Source of the DNA: Saccharibacter sp. 17.LH.SD
Lineage (GTDB): Bacteria > Pseudomonadota > Alphaproteobacteria > Acetobacterales > Acetobacteraceae
Direction: 5' to 3'
Length of the DNA: 64,000 bases
Assembly: GCF_009834805.1 (NCBI RefSeq)
Contig: NZ_WVHO01000009.1
Span: 126,501 to 190,500 of the forward strand
Shown: one piece after another, positions 34,102 to 43,884 of the stretch
Position numbering within the stretch: the first letter of the stretch is position 1
Layout of the letters: the number at the start of each line of letters is the position of its first letter
Made by a program: the position numbers and the translations under genes
The notes under the pieces: generated by a model
What the model saw: only the letters and a program-made list of their open reading frames with translations
Told to the model about the DNA's origin: nothing
The model's database searches: none

Positions 34102-35036
34102 GAGGGGCTCTGCATCCGTGAAAGACGGTCGAGTACGGCCATACGTACGGCAACGCCCATTTCGACCTGTTCAGAAATGACACTTTGTGGAGAATCGGCG
34201 ACATCCGAGGCAATTTCGATCCCACGATTCATAGGACCAGGATGCATCACTAAAGCATGGGATTTGGCCAGGGAGAGGCGGCGGCGATCAAGCCCAAAAA
34301 GAGAAAAATATTCTCGTGCGCTGGGCACAAGCCCACTCCCCATGCGTTCGCGTTGCACACGGAGGCACATGGCGACGTCAACACCTTTGAGCGCTTTGTC
34401 CATGTCGTGATAGAGGGTGACCCCTTCCATCTTGGCAAAGGCTGACGGAAGAAGGGTTGGTGGGCCAACCAGGCGTATCTTGCTCCCCATAGCACGAAGA
34501 AGGTGAATATTAGAACGTGCAACACGGCTATGGCTGACATCACCACAAATGGCGATTGTTAGCCCATCAAGGCGATTGAAGTGCCGCCGAATGGTTAAAG
34601 CATCCAATAAAGCCTGGGTTGGGTGTTCATGCATGCCATCGCCGGCATTTACGACGCTTGCTTCTACTTTTTGTGAGAGAAGAGAAGGTGCTCCTGATTG
34701 GTCATGACGGACAACAAGGAGGTCACAATGCATGGCGTTGAGCGTAGCGGCTGTATCAAGCAGGGTCTCCCCTTTACTGACAGAGCTCGTAGAGACGGAC
34801 ATATTGACAACGTCAGCTCCCAAGCGCTTCCCAGCAAGCTCGAAACTCGTTCGTGTTCGGGTGCTATTCTCAAAGAATAGGTTAATGACGGTACGGCCTT
34901 GAAGAATATCGCGTGGAGCATTGCGTGAGCGACTGAGGAGAGCGTAGCTTTCAGCGAGATCCAGGAAGGGCGTAATGTCATTGGGTTGCATCCCCTCAAT
35001 ACCAAGAAGATGAACATTATGGCGGCGCACACTCAT
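34098..35036 (-). CDS. pyrB: Aspartate carbamoyltransferase catalytic subunit
   Basis: Condenses carbamoyl phosphate and aspartate to carbamoyl aspartate, the committed step of pyrimidine synthesis. The 312-aa protein has the carbamoyl-phosphate loop [32 protein letters not shown], the [14 protein letters not shown] motif and the aspartate-binding [13 protein letters not shown]. It overlaps gltX upstream and the dihydroorotase-like gene downstream by 4 bases each (ATGA), suggesting coupled translation. No regulatory pyrI gene is present. Confidence 0.97.
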   Translation of the reverse strand: MSVRRHNVHLLGIEGMQPNDITPFLDLAESYALLSRSRNAPRDILQGRTVINLFFENSTRTRTSFELAGKRLGADVVNMSVSTSSVSKGETLLDTAATLNAMHCDLLVVRHDQSGAPSLLSQKVEASVVNAGDGMHEHPTQALLDALTIRRHFNRLDGLTIAICGDVSHSRVARSNIHLLRAMGSKIRLVGPPTLLPSAFAKMEGVTLYHDMDKALKGVDVAMCLRVQRERMGSGLVPSAREYFSLFGLDRRRLSLAKSHALVMHPGPMNRGIEIASDVADSPQSVISEQVEMGVAVRMAVLDRLSRMQSPS

Positions 35037-36436
35037 GATTCTAATACACTCCGAATACGAGCGAGAACCTCATCCTTGCCAAGAGCGAGGAGAGTGAGGT
35101 CGATCCCTGGTGAGGTGGTTGTTCCTGTCATAGCAGCACGCAGTGGCTGTGCAACAGCTCCCAGTTTCAGATCATGTTCTTGAGCATAAGAGCGTAGGGC
35201 AGTGTCAATATTTTCTGCGGTAAAGGGCTCTAGAGTCGCGAGCTTTTCGCTTATGCCGCGTAATACAGTGCGGCCATTCTCATCGAGAATTTTTTCCGCT
35301 TTGGGTGTAAGACTCAGAGGCAAGCGAAGACCAGCAAAGGCTGCATTATCGCTTAATTCAATTAATGTTTTCGCGCGCTCTTTGAGGCCAGGCATGAGGG
35401 TTAGGATGCGTTTGCGTACGGTCTCAGTGAGTTCTACATCATCATGTTTTGCAAGACGCTCCATAACGTCATTGGTCAAGCGCTCATCATCAGCCTGACG
35501 CATCCAAATACCGTTGAGATGTGTGAGTTTGACATAGTCCATACGGGAAGGGGATTGCCCGATTCCATCAAAGTCAAACAGCTTAATTTGCTCTTCCCGG
35601 GACAATACTTCGGCGTCGCCATGTCCCCAACCAAGGCGGAGGAGATAATTATCGAGCGCTTCGGGCAAAAAGCCTGCTTCGCGGAAATCGACGACGGATT
35701 GTGCACCGTGTCGTTTGGAAAGTTTTGCGCCATCAGGGCCGTGGATGAGGGGAAGGTGAGCAAATTCGGGTAAATCCCACCCCATTGCACGATAAATCAT
35801 GGCTTGGCGAAATGTATTGGTCAGGTGATCATCGCCGCGCATGACATGGGTGATTTCCATGTCGTGATCATCAACGACAACAGCGAGAAGATAGGTAGGT
35901 GTTCCATCGGAGCGTAGAAGGATGAGGTCATCCATTTCGCTATTGGCGACACGTACATCACCTTGGACGTGGTCATGAATGATGGTTTCCCCTTCTTGCG
36001 GGGCTTTTAGACGAATAGCAAAAGGAGCACCTTCGGGAGCTTCCGATGGGTCGCGATCACGCCATGTGCCGTCATATCGTGGAGGGCGTTTCTCTGCGCG
36101 CGCCTTTTCGCGCATTGCGGCGAGTTCCTCTGGTGTGCTGTAGCAACGATAAGCCTGACCTTTTTCGAGCAATTGCTGCACGACTTCTGCGTGGCGTGCT
36201 TGTCTCGTTGATTGGAAAACAGGTTCTCCGTCCCAGTCGAGCCCCATCCATTTGAGGCCATCGAAGATAACATCAACAGCATGCTGCGTTGAGCGCTCGC
36301 GGTCGGTATCCTCAATACGGAGGACAAACTCACCGCCATGATGGCGTGCATAGAGGTAATTAAACAGGGCTGCACGGGCATTCCCGATATGGAGCAAACC
36401 TGTCGGCGAAGGGGCAAAACGGGTACGGATCTTCAT
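35033..36436 (-). CDS. gltX: Glutamyl-tRNA synthetase
   Basis: Class I aminoacyl-tRNA synthetase of 467 aa, charging tRNA-Glu (and in many alphaproteobacteria also tRNA-Gln, later amidated by GatCAB). The HIGH-type motif is [31 protein letters not shown] follows, and the KMSKS loop is KLSKRHGA. The full anticodon-binding C-terminal half is present, so it is not the short GluQRS. Alphaproteobacteria often have two GltX paralogues; I cannot tell which this is. It leads the minus-strand unit with pyrB. Confidence 0.95.
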   Translation of the reverse strand: MKIRTRFAPSPTGLLHIGNARAALFNYLYARHHGGEFVLRIEDTDRERSTQHAVDVIFDGLKWMGLDWDGEPVFQSTRQARHAEVVQQLLEKGQAYRCYSTPEELAAMREKARAEKRPPRYDGTWRDRDPSEAPEGAPFAIRLKAPQEGETIIHDHVQGDVRVANSEMDDLILLRSDGTPTYLLAVVVDDHDMEITHVMRGDDHLTNTFRQAMIYRAMGWDLPEFAHLPLIHGPDGAKLSKRHGAQSVVDFREAGFLPEALDNYLLRLGWGHGDAEVLSREEQIKLFDFDGIGQSPSRMDYVKLTHLNGIWMRQADDERLTNDVMERLAKHDDVELTETVRKRILTLMPGLKERAKTLIELSDNAAFAGLRLPLSLTPKAEKILDENGRTVLRGISEKLATLEPFTAENIDTALRSYAQEHDLKLGAVAQPLRAAMTGTTTSPGIDLTLLALGKDEVLARIRSVLES

Positions 36437-36619
36437 GAAAACACCTTATATCATGCTCCAACGCAGGCGGCTATCACCTTGAAAAAGTCTGTTAGCGTAC
36501 CTTTCAGCGGTCATTAATTTTAAAGCAAAGTATATTCCTTATTTATAGGGAGAATTACGGCGCTTTCTTTTTGAGTATTCCAGAGAGATTGTTGCGGTTA
36601 TCATACGAAAGTGGACAGG

Positions 36620-38758
36620 ATGTTCTGGGGGCGATGGATAGAACAGTCTTTGTTTCGGCAAGGGCGCCGGCTTTTTTGTTGGGTTCCTGTCGCTATGGGG
36701 GCTGGGATCGCCGCTTATTTCGCGCTTTTATCTGAACCATCTTTTCTTTTTAAATGTGTGGTCGCCATCATGGCATTCGGTGGCGTTGTGGTCTGTGTCT
36801 TGGCAAGGCCTCGCTTCCCTTACGCGTTGACAGCGCGTGCCTTGGGTATTGCCCTTGTAAGTGTTTCCGTGGGGTTCTTGGATGTGGCCGTCCAGGCGCA
36901 GAGGCAGCCGCCCATCATGAGGCTTCCTCAGCAAGCAGTGTGGGTGGAAGGCCAGATTCAGCACGTGGAACGGTTGCCACCACGAGAATATGTGGAAGAT
37001 AAAGACCCCCGTTACCGTGTCGTATTGCGGCATGTGCGATTGGAATCGGTAGAAGGGGTGGAGGCGCTCCCCTTAAAGCGAGTGATCCGTATTACCTTGA
37101 AAAAAGGGGAGAAAACACTTCCCATAAGTGGTGAAGCCATTCGATTACGCGCTCTATTGCGTCAGCCTTCTATGCCGAGTTGGCCTTATGGACGAGATTT
37201 ACAGCGTGAAGATTGGTTCAATGGCTTGGCGGGTAGCGGTATGGCGCTATCGTTTTTTCAGGTCATCACCCTTGGGCAGGGCGTGTTCTGGGGACATTGG
37301 CGTGAGGTATTAGCTGCCCGTATTTTAAGAGAACTTCCAGGTCAAAATGGCGCTATTGCTGCCACGTTGTTATGCGGAGAAACAGGAGCGCTTTCCTCGC
37401 AAACACGGCGTGATTTTTCTGCGTCGGGATTAGCACATTTACTTGCGGTGGCCGGGCTGCATTTGGGCTTCGTGATGGGGGCCTGTTATTTTGTATTAAG
37501 GCGTGGGTTAGCTTTTTCTGAGAAGGCCAGTCTCTTTTGGTCGTGCCGTGAGATTGCTGTTATCGGGTCACTCCTTTGTGGTGGGATCTATATTTGGTTA
37601 ACGGGAGAGCATCTTCCCGGGCTGCGTGCTTTAGGGATGGCGAGTTATGGTGTGCTCGCTTTGTTGTTTGGGCGGCGTGTTTTGTCGTTGCGAGCCTTAG
37701 CGTTGGTGGCGCTTGGCATGGAGCTTTGGTGTCCTGCTGTCATATTAGATGTCTCTTTTCAAATGTCGTTTGCCGCGGTGTTGGTATTGATCGTGGGATA
37801 TGATTTTTTATGCCCCTATCTGGAGAAACTCAGACAAAAATCATTGGTATGGGAGCGATGGGGTGTTCCTTTTTTGATGTTAGGGCTCACATCTCTTCTC
37901 GCTGGAATGGCAACGTTACCGATTAGCATGGCGCATTTTGGTGCTTTTCAACCGTGGTTTGTGGTGGCGAATCTTGTTGCTGTGCCCATCACAGGGATGT
38001 GGGTTATGCCCATGGGGTTACTGTCCCTCATATTGAGTCCCTTTGGGCTTGATACAGCAGCTTTGTGGGCCATGAGTTGGGGGATTAAAGTCATTAGGCT
38101 AACAGCACGGATGATGGCTCATGCACCATGGGCGAGTTGTGCTGTACCATCATGGCCAGGATGGGGAGTATTCCTCGTTATGGTTGGTTTAACGATGGTG
38201 TGTTTATGGCAAGGGAAAGGACGGTGGATGGGAGGGGTGATCCTGTCCGTTGGTGTTGGGGTCGCTTGGATTGTGCCGCGTCCCGTTCTTTTGTTAGCAC
38301 CTGATGCTCAAGCCATAGCCCTGCATATAGAGGGGAATTGGTTTATTGGAGCGCCAAAAGCCGACGTATTTATTCGGAATGCCTGGCAACAAGATATGGG
38401 AATAAAAGCGCATATGTTGTCAGAGATATGCCCAACAGGACTATGTCGTCTATCGCTCTCTCGGCAGACAGTTTTGATTGATTGGGGAGCTCATGACGAG
38501 AAAATCATGCGTGGCGATGAGTCTCTTTGTCGGGATGTCATGTTGGTCGTGAGTCGGGAAGACCGTCGTGCATTATGTCAGACAGCGCAGCATTTGAATG
38601 GTGCGATGGCCCGGAAAGAAGGGGCATGGGCCGTTTACGGACAATATGACGGTCATTTTTCTCTTATATCGGATCAGACTGCACGCGGGGCGCGTCTGTG
38701 GGTCCCTCATATGGGCTATGTGGATGTCATTAATCTCCCTATGGCGAAGGAAGAATAG
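36620..38758 (+). CDS. comEC: ComEC/Rec2 family DNA uptake channel protein
   Basis: A polytopic inner-membrane protein of about 712 aa that forms the channel for single-stranded DNA in transformation. An N-terminal hydrophobic pair precedes a DUF4131/OB-like region (VWVEGQIQHVERLPPREY...). The Competence domain follows (about residues 230-500) with the family motif SGLAHLLAVAGLHLGFVMG. The C-terminal part (ALHIEGNWFIG...) is short, with no complete metallo-beta-lactamase domain, as is common in alphaproteobacterial ComEC. The ATG at 36620 is weakly preferred over the in-frame GTG at 36611; neither has a strong ribosome site. Divergent from gltX. Confidence 0.93.
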   Translation: MFWGRWIEQSLFRQGRRLFCWVPVAMGAGIAAYFALLSEPSFLFKCVVAIMAFGGVVVCVLARPRFPYALTARALGIALVSVSVGFLDVAVQAQRQPPIMRLPQQAVWVEGQIQHVERLPPREYVEDKDPRYRVVLRHVRLESVEGVEALPLKRVIRITLKKGEKTLPISGEAIRLRALLRQPSMPSWPYGRDLQREDWFNGLAGSGMALSFFQVITLGQGVFWGHWREVLAARILRELPGQNGAIAATLLCGETGALSSQTRRDFSASGLAHLLAVAGLHLGFVMGACYFVLRRGLAFSEKASLFWSCREIAVIGSLLCGGIYIWLTGEHLPGLRALGMASYGVLALLFGRRVLSLRALALVALGMELWCPAVILDVSFQMSFAAVLVLIVGYDFLCPYLEKLRQKSLVWERWGVPFLMLGLTSLLAGMATLPISMAHFGAFQPWFVVANLVAVPITGMWVMPMGLLSLILSPFGLDTAALWAMSWGIKVIRLTARMMAHAPWASCAVPSWPGWGVFLVMVGLTMVCLWQGKGRWMGGVILSVGVGVAWIVPRPVLLLAPDAQAIALHIEGNWFIGAPKADVFIRNAWQQDMGIKAHMLSEICPTGLCRLSLSRQTVLIDWGAHDEKIMRGDESLCRDVMLVVSREDRRALCQTAQHLNGAMARKEGAWAVYGQYDGHFSLISDQTARGARLWVPHMGYVDVINLPMAKEE

Positions 38759-38771
38759 GAGGGACGTTGGT

Positions 38772-39536
38772 TTAAGAATGTGTGCGCTGTTTGGTTTTCG
38801 GAAGAGGAGGCGTTAGCTGCTTGTCTTCATAGAGGCATTGAGCCGTGACGGCGCATCTCCAGCATTCCGGTGTGCGGGCTTTGCATGTGTAGCGTCCCAG
38901 AAGAATAAGCCAATGATGAGAAGGGCGGAGCATCGCTTTAGGGATGCGCGTGACAAGAGCATCCTCAACTTCGCGAACATTCTTGCCTGGGGCGAGGCCT
39001 GTGCGATTGCTAATGCGGAAGATATGTGTGTCTACAGCCATTGTATCTTGATCAAAAGCTACGTTGAGAACGACGTTGGCGGTTTTTCTTCCGACGCCTG
39101 GGAGTGCTTCTAAGTCTTTGCGATTAGAGGGGATGTGCCCGTGGTGATGCTTCAGTAATTGTTGGCATAATTTCGCAACATTATGAGCTTTAGCACGCCA
39201 TAGGCCGATCGTGCGGATATGGCGTGCAATACCTTCTTCTCCTAACGCGACCATTAATTCAGGTGTCGGAGCTTCGGCGAAGAGACCTTGGGTTGCTTTG
39301 TTGACGGATTTATCGGTTGCTTGAGCAGACAGCACGACAGCAACAAGTAATTCAAAAGAATTACGAAAAACGAGTTCACTCTCGGCATGGGGATATTCGT
39401 GAGAAAGAATTGTTATGAATTCTTTGACAGCGCGTAAACTCATCGCCTTTGTAGGAGTGGATACCACAGGAGGAACTCCGTTAGGATATTGTATCGGAAG
39501 GGAAGAACCTTCACAATTATACAGATTTTTAGCCAT
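38772..39536 (-). CDS. nth: Endonuclease III (DNA glycosylase/AP lyase)
   Basis: Removes oxidised pyrimidines in base excision repair. Of 254 aa, the catalytic helix-hairpin-helix is LEALPGVGRKTANVVLNVAF with its lysine, and the catalytic Asp is in VDTHIFRISNR. The iron-sulfur cluster loop has the canonical spacing CKARTPECWRCAVTAQC (C-x6-C-x2-C-x5-C). The ATG at 39536 is preceded by GGGAGG at a long spacing; a later ATG (about 39446, MSLRAVKEF) would drop a 30-residue tail and is possible. It is convergent with comEC (13 bases apart) and divergent from the ABC exporter. Confidence 0.95.
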   Translation of the reverse strand: MAKNLYNCEGSSLPIQYPNGVPPVVSTPTKAMSLRAVKEFITILSHEYPHAESELVFRNSFELLVAVVLSAQATDKSVNKATQGLFAEAPTPELMVALGEEGIARHIRTIGLWRAKAHNVAKLCQQLLKHHHGHIPSNRKDLEALPGVGRKTANVVLNVAFDQDTMAVDTHIFRISNRTGLAPGKNVREVEDALVTRIPKAMLRPSHHWLILLGRYTCKARTPECWRCAVTAQCLYEDKQLTPPLPKTKQRTHS

Positions 39537-39620
39537 CAATAGGCAAAGCCTCCCTGATATCATGATGGGGAGTACAGCGTAAGAGGCGCATGCGCAGCAA
39601 CCAGGGAGTTCGGTGGATCT

Positions 39621-41459
39621 ATGCCTGACAATCAAGAAACGGCGACGAGCGGAAAGAATAAAGACCAAAAAGGGATATCCACTGTATCATTCGTTGGTGT
39701 CGTGCGTTTTGTTGTTCGGCGTTGGCTGGAACATCCTGGTCTTTTGAGCCGTACGTTGGGTGGTGTGGCTCTGGCGACGTTGGCTGATATTTGCACGCCT
39801 CTTCTCGCTGGGCGTCTTGTTTCGGATATCTCTTCGCCTTTGCGGGCGGAGAGTGCATCACGTATTGCCTTGCTGCATGATGCTCTTTTGATGGTAAGCG
39901 GATTGCTGGTACTTGGTTTGGTAAGCGTCATGGGGCGGCGTTTTTCCTATCTGGGCATTAGCCGCCTAAGCCTTGCGATCATGCGGCGTATTCTAGGCGA
40001 TGCTTTTGCACGTGTGCAGCGTTTTTCAGCGGATTGGCACGCAAGTAACTTTGCGGGTTCTACAGTAAGGCGTCTGACGCGTGGCATGTGGGCGCTTGAT
40101 TCTCTGGACGATACATTGCTGTTGCTTATTGCTCCAGAAGTTTTGGTCTTGTTTGGGACGACAATCGTTTTGATGGTGCGTTCACCATTGATGGGATGTG
40201 TTCTTGGGTTTGCTGTCATTTTATTTGCTTTTTTGTCTATTCGGCTTGCGCTGCGTTACGTAGCGCCGAGTGCGCGGGTGGCGAATCAATGGGATACGAA
40301 AATAGGGGCTGCTCTGGCTGATGCTGTGACGTGCAACAGTGTTGTGAAAGCTTTTGGTGCAGAGCGCCGTGAAGAAAGGCGATTGGAACGCCTGTCTTGG
40401 TTATGGAGCCGACGCACGTATTGGAGTTGGTTTAGGGGAACCAATAGCGCGAATTTGCAGGCTTCTTATACATTGCTGATGCGCGTGATTATGATCGGGC
40501 TTGCTGTCTTCCTATGGTGGAAGGGAGAAGCGGGGCCAGGTGATGTTGCGTATGTGTTAACAATGATGTTTTTGATTCAGGGATATCTCCGTGACCTGGG
40601 CCAGCAGGTGAGTCAAGTACAGCGTTCCGTCAATGAAATGGAGGAATTGGTTGCCCTGTTTCAAATGGAGCCGGGGGTGAAGGATGCCCCAGGTGCGGCT
40701 ACTTTGCAGGTGTCTGAGAGGGGAAGTGATATTGAGGTAAAGGATGTATTTTTCCGCTACCCATCACAAAAAAAGCCGATTTATCAAGGGCTCTCATTAC
40801 ATATCAAAACAGGAACACGTGTTGCTTTTGTCGGTGCAAGTGGTTCTGGAAAAACGACGTTAACACGACTGTTACAGCGTTTTTATGATGTGAATGAAGG
40901 AGCCATCCTGATAGATGGGCAAAATATCGCTGCGGTCACGCAAGAGAGTTTGCGTCGTCAGATCGCGTTAGTGCCCCAAGAGCCTGTGCTTTTCCACCGA
41001 AGTTTAGCGGAGAATATTTCGTATGGCCGCCCAGATGCGAGTCATGCAGAGATTGTTGAAGCTGCGCAATTGGCGAATGCGAGTGTGTTTATTGATCGTT
41101 TGCCAGAAGGCTACGCCACGATGGTTGGTGAGCGAGGGGTTAAACTCTCAGGAGGAGAGCGTCAACGTGTGGCGATTGCACGAGCTTTTCTAACAAAAGC
41201 GCCGATTGTGATTTTTGACGAAGCGACAGCGAGTTTAGATTCAGAATCGGAAGCTCTCGTTCAGGAAGCGATGAGTCGTTTGATGGATCATCGTACTGTG
41301 CTGGTGATTGCGCATCGTTTATCAACGGTTCGAGAGCTAGACCGCATTTTAGTTTTCCAGAACGGTGTCATTGTAGAAGATGGCACTCATGACACATTGA
41401 TGAAAAGAGAAGATGGAATCTATCAGCATCTTGTTCATCTTCAATCACTTGAAAAATAG
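39621..41459 (+). CDS. ABC exporter, MsbA-like half-transporter
   Basis: A 612-aa protein with a six-helix ABC membrane domain (about residues 30-340) fused to a nucleotide-binding domain (about 365-605). The NBD is complete: Walker A GASGSGKTT, Q-loop ALVPQEPVLF, signature LSGGERQRVAIARA, Walker B IVIFDEATASLD and the H-loop VLVIAHRLST. Such half-transporters act as homodimers exporting lipids, glycans or peptides; the substrate here is unknown, so msbA is not assigned. ATG 39621 has GGTGGA upstream. It is divergent from nth, and an LpxO-like hydroxylase lies downstream. Confidence 0.93.
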   Translation: MPDNQETATSGKNKDQKGISTVSFVGVVRFVVRRWLEHPGLLSRTLGGVALATLADICTPLLAGRLVSDISSPLRAESASRIALLHDALLMVSGLLVLGLVSVMGRRFSYLGISRLSLAIMRRILGDAFARVQRFSADWHASNFAGSTVRRLTRGMWALDSLDDTLLLLIAPEVLVLFGTTIVLMVRSPLMGCVLGFAVILFAFLSIRLALRYVAPSARVANQWDTKIGAALADAVTCNSVVKAFGAERREERRLERLSWLWSRRTYWSWFRGTNSANLQASYTLLMRVIMIGLAVFLWWKGEAGPGDVAYVLTMMFLIQGYLRDLGQQVSQVQRSVNEMEELVALFQMEPGVKDAPGAATLQVSERGSDIEVKDVFFRYPSQKKPIYQGLSLHIKTGTRVAFVGASGSGKTTLTRLLQRFYDVNEGAILIDGQNIAAVTQESLRRQIALVPQEPVLFHRSLAENISYGRPDASHAEIVEAAQLANASVFIDRLPEGYATMVGERGVKLSGGERQRVAIARAFLTKAPIVIFDEATASLDSESEALVQEAMSRLMDHRTVLVIAHRLSTVRELDRILVFQNGVIVEDGTHDTLMKREDGIYQHLVHLQSLEK

Positions 41460-41522
41460 ATAAAAATTTAAAACATTTTGGTTAGATTGCTCAGCGGTAT
41501 CTAAATGCAACGTCATTTTAGC

Positions 41523-41557
41523 GCTGCTTAGCTCAACTGTATGATGATATAAGCAGC
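41523..41557. promoter_or_regulatory. 8-bp inverted repeat upstream of the hydroxylase gene
   Basis: GCTGCTTA (41523-41530) and TAAGCAGC (41550-41557) flank 19 bases, 68 bases before the start at 41625. It could be an operator or a leader hairpin; nothing else is known. Confidence 0.3.
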
Positions 41558-41624
41558 CAAACGGGCAGCAATGAGATTCCTCTATAGGTGCTGCTTGGAT
41601 GACGTTTTGAGGGAGATTGAGTAG

Positions 41625-42368
41625 GTGACTGAGAATAAGAAGCGTCCTCTAATAGTGAGAATTGGTAAGAAACTAAGGCCATGGTTCAATAAAGCGATTG
41701 CGAGTGGCTCATGTGTTTCCAATGCCCCTTTGTTAGAGAACAGTATTTTTCCGTGGGTTGAAGCGCTTGAGAAAGCGGCTCCGCTTATTATCAAAGAGTT
41801 TCAGGGCGTTATCGCCGAACAGGGTGGGGTACCGCCTTTGAGGGAACTGTCCCCAGATCATAAGCGTATTGCTCCAGATAATAGCTGGAAATCATTCTTT
41901 CTCTATGGTTATGGCATTAAAGTGCCTGAGAATTGTGCGAAGGCTCCTGTTACGGCCCAGCTTGTTGCCGGAATACCAGGGTTGTGTTCGGCTTTATTCT
42001 CTATTCTTGAGCCTGGTGGAGAAATCCCCCCCCATAATGGTGTTACCAAGGGAATGCTTAATTGTCATCTGGGACTCAGTATTCCGAAAGATGGCAAGAA
42101 TTGTTGGATTAAGGTGTCAAATTACACCCTTCACTGGCAAGAAGGGAAAGTGTTTATATTTGATGATACGTACAATCATACAGTTCAAAATAATACGGAC
42201 GAAATACGTGCTATTTTATTTATTCAGGTTGAGCGTCCAACGCGAGGGTTTGGGCGTTTGGTACAGAAACTCTTTCTCGGCGGCATAAAACGTTCAGCTT
42301 TTGTCCAAGATGCGAAGAAAAATATTCAGCGTTGGAATCAGCTGCAAGCACTACTGGAAAAAGCTTAG
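41625..42368 (+). CDS. Aspartyl/asparaginyl beta-hydroxylase-family protein (LpxO-like)
   Basis: A 247-aa non-haem iron, 2-oxoglutarate-dependent dioxygenase. The iron ligands are visible as IPPHNGVTKGMLNCHLGL (first His) and FIFDDTYNHTVQNNTDEIRAILFIQVERP (second His, then the 2-oxoglutarate-binding Arg). Bacterial relatives include LpxO, which 2-hydroxylates lipid A acyl chains, a change seen in acetic acid bacteria; the substrate is inferred. It starts at GTG 41625 with GGGAGA about 10 bases upstream. A non-coding gap of 476 bases follows. Confidence 0.88.
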   Translation: MTENKKRPLIVRIGKKLRPWFNKAIASGSCVSNAPLLENSIFPWVEALEKAAPLIIKEFQGVIAEQGGVPPLRELSPDHKRIAPDNSWKSFFLYGYGIKVPENCAKAPVTAQLVAGIPGLCSALFSILEPGGEIPPHNGVTKGMLNCHLGLSIPKDGKNCWIKVSNYTLHWQEGKVFIFDDTYNHTVQNNTDEIRAILFIQVERPTRGFGRLVQKLFLGGIKRSAFVQDAKKNIQRWNQLQALLEKA

Positions 42369-42844
42369 ATTATTCAGAGTTAGGAGGAGCTTGCTAGGGC
42401 TTCTCCTTGGTGCTTATCCCTAACAGCCTGCGTATAGGGTTATCGTGCGGCAGAGAGTAGATTATGTGGTCACAAGTAGGCTGTTTACGAAATATACGGC
42501 GCCAGACGACGTCTCTATCAAATATTTAAAATAATAAAGAGTGATTTATCTGAAGTGAGGGTGTGGTATTGTTTTTTTGTTACAGATATCAAAGAAACGA
42601 AATCTAAATTCTTTCGTGATGAAAGTATATTGTGTAATTATCCCCACTAAATATCGAATCCGGTAAACGTTTGTTTGCGGAAGTGGTATATCACAGGTTT
42701 CTAATGTGTTTGAGGCGTATCAGAGTTATCGTTCAGGCGTCATTCTAACGTTTTTATTCGGTTGACGATCGTTACGAGAGCGCTTTAGGCGCGGTAGGTT
42801 GTTCATCAGTGTGAGTCATTACAAAGATAAAGAGAGGATGTTGC
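42369..42844. other. Non-coding, AT-rich gap of 476 bases
   Basis: No open frame here resembles a gene. A weak hairpin (GTTAGGAGGAGC ... ending near CCTAAC) lies just after the hydroxylase stop and may end that transcript. The middle is distinctly AT-rich (runs such as AAATATTTAAAATAATAAA and seven T's), unlike its neighbours. TTGACG near 42763 could be a -35 box for the downstream YihY gene, without a good -10. No tRNA or known RNA was recognised. Confidence 0.5.
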
Positions 42845-43834
42845 GTGCCAGCTTCGAATGAGTCAGAGACGATGAGCTCATCTCCGTCTAAGGGGTGGTG
42901 GCCTGTTCTGCGTCAGATTCTCCGTAATACTGGAGCAAGTCAGACGTCTCTTTGTGCAGCGGGGTGCGCTTTTTACGCAACGTTGTCACTTTTCCCAGCC
43001 GTTACGGCGCTCATTTCAGTTTACGGACTTGTGTTTGATATTCATACGGCTGAGTCGCAGCTACATTTAATTCGTAACTTGATTCCTGCATCGGCCTATT
43101 CGCTAATTGTAGATCGTATTCATACACTAGTTCAGCAGCCGCATTCATCATTAACGCTTGGCCTGGTATTTTCTTTAGCGATTACCTTATGGTCGGCGAC
43201 GGCGAGTAGTCGTTCTATTCTCTCAGCTCTTAATATTGCTTATCATACAGAAGAAAATAGAGGTTTTCTGCGTTTCCAATGTCTTGCATTTGGAACGACA
43301 TTTTTAGGAATTATAGGAGCATGTTTGACATTAGCTCTTATGGTAGCGGCTCCGGCTATTGTTGATTATTTGCCAAAGTATTTAGGACGTTTTGGGATTG
43401 ATCTGGATAAAATCCCACCTTCTCTGCATTTTCTCGTCGATAAAGGAACGCCAATGATGGTTCATTGGCTTGCTCCTTCTCTCATGTTGTTATTTGTTTT
43501 TGTTGCGGTGACGCTTTTATACCGTATCGCTCCTTGTCGTGACTGGACGCTATGGCGTCTTATCGTGCCAGGAGCAGGCGTTGCGACAGTTTTGTGGGTC
43601 ATCGCATCGCTGGGCTTCTCTTGGTATGTGTCACATTTTGCAAGTTATAGTGCGACATATGGACCGCTAGGTGCCGTAGCTGCCATTATGATGTGGCTTT
43701 TTGTCAGTGCTTATGTGGTGTTATTTGGAGCGGTGATTAATGCTGAACTTGAAGAAAATGCACGGCGGAAATTAAGCCATGCAGAGGCGCATCGTGTGAC
43801 TGTGGAACAATCTTCAGGAGTGGAAGCGCATTAA
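42845..43834 (+). CDS. YihY/BrkB-family inner membrane protein
   Basis: A 329-aa protein with about six membrane helices. The family signature is clear: CAAGCAFYATLSLFPAVTALISVYG near the N-terminus, LWSATASSRSILSALNIAYHTEE in the middle, and the closing YGPLGAVAAIMMWLFVSAYVVLFGAVINAELE. The family was once called ribonuclease BN, which is wrong; the function is unknown though some members affect serum resistance or lipid transport. It begins with GTG 42845, which has AGAGAGGA 7 bases upstream; ATG 42872 is an alternative. Confidence 0.93.
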   Translation: MPASNESETMSSSPSKGWWPVLRQILRNTGASQTSLCAAGCAFYATLSLFPAVTALISVYGLVFDIHTAESQLHLIRNLIPASAYSLIVDRIHTLVQQPHSSLTLGLVFSLAITLWSATASSRSILSALNIAYHTEENRGFLRFQCLAFGTTFLGIIGACLTLALMVAAPAIVDYLPKYLGRFGIDLDKIPPSLHFLVDKGTPMMVHWLAPSLMLLFVFVAVTLLYRIAPCRDWTLWRLIVPGAGVATVLWVIASLGFSWYVSHFASYSATYGPLGAVAAIMMWLFVSAYVVLFGAVINAELEENARRKLSHAEAHRVTVEQSSGVEAH

Positions 43835-43884
43835 AGGCAACGAAGAAGAGTGCCATGAATATGTGGCATTCTTTTAGATAATGT

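Noticed and set aside
33991-34410. 139-codon open frame on the plus strand
   Set aside because: Antisense across the pyrB/dihydroorotase overlap; Ser/Arg-rich shadow.
41869-42288. 139-codon open frame on the plus strand
   Set aside because: Out-of-frame overlap of the hydroxylase gene, which has intact iron-binding motifs.
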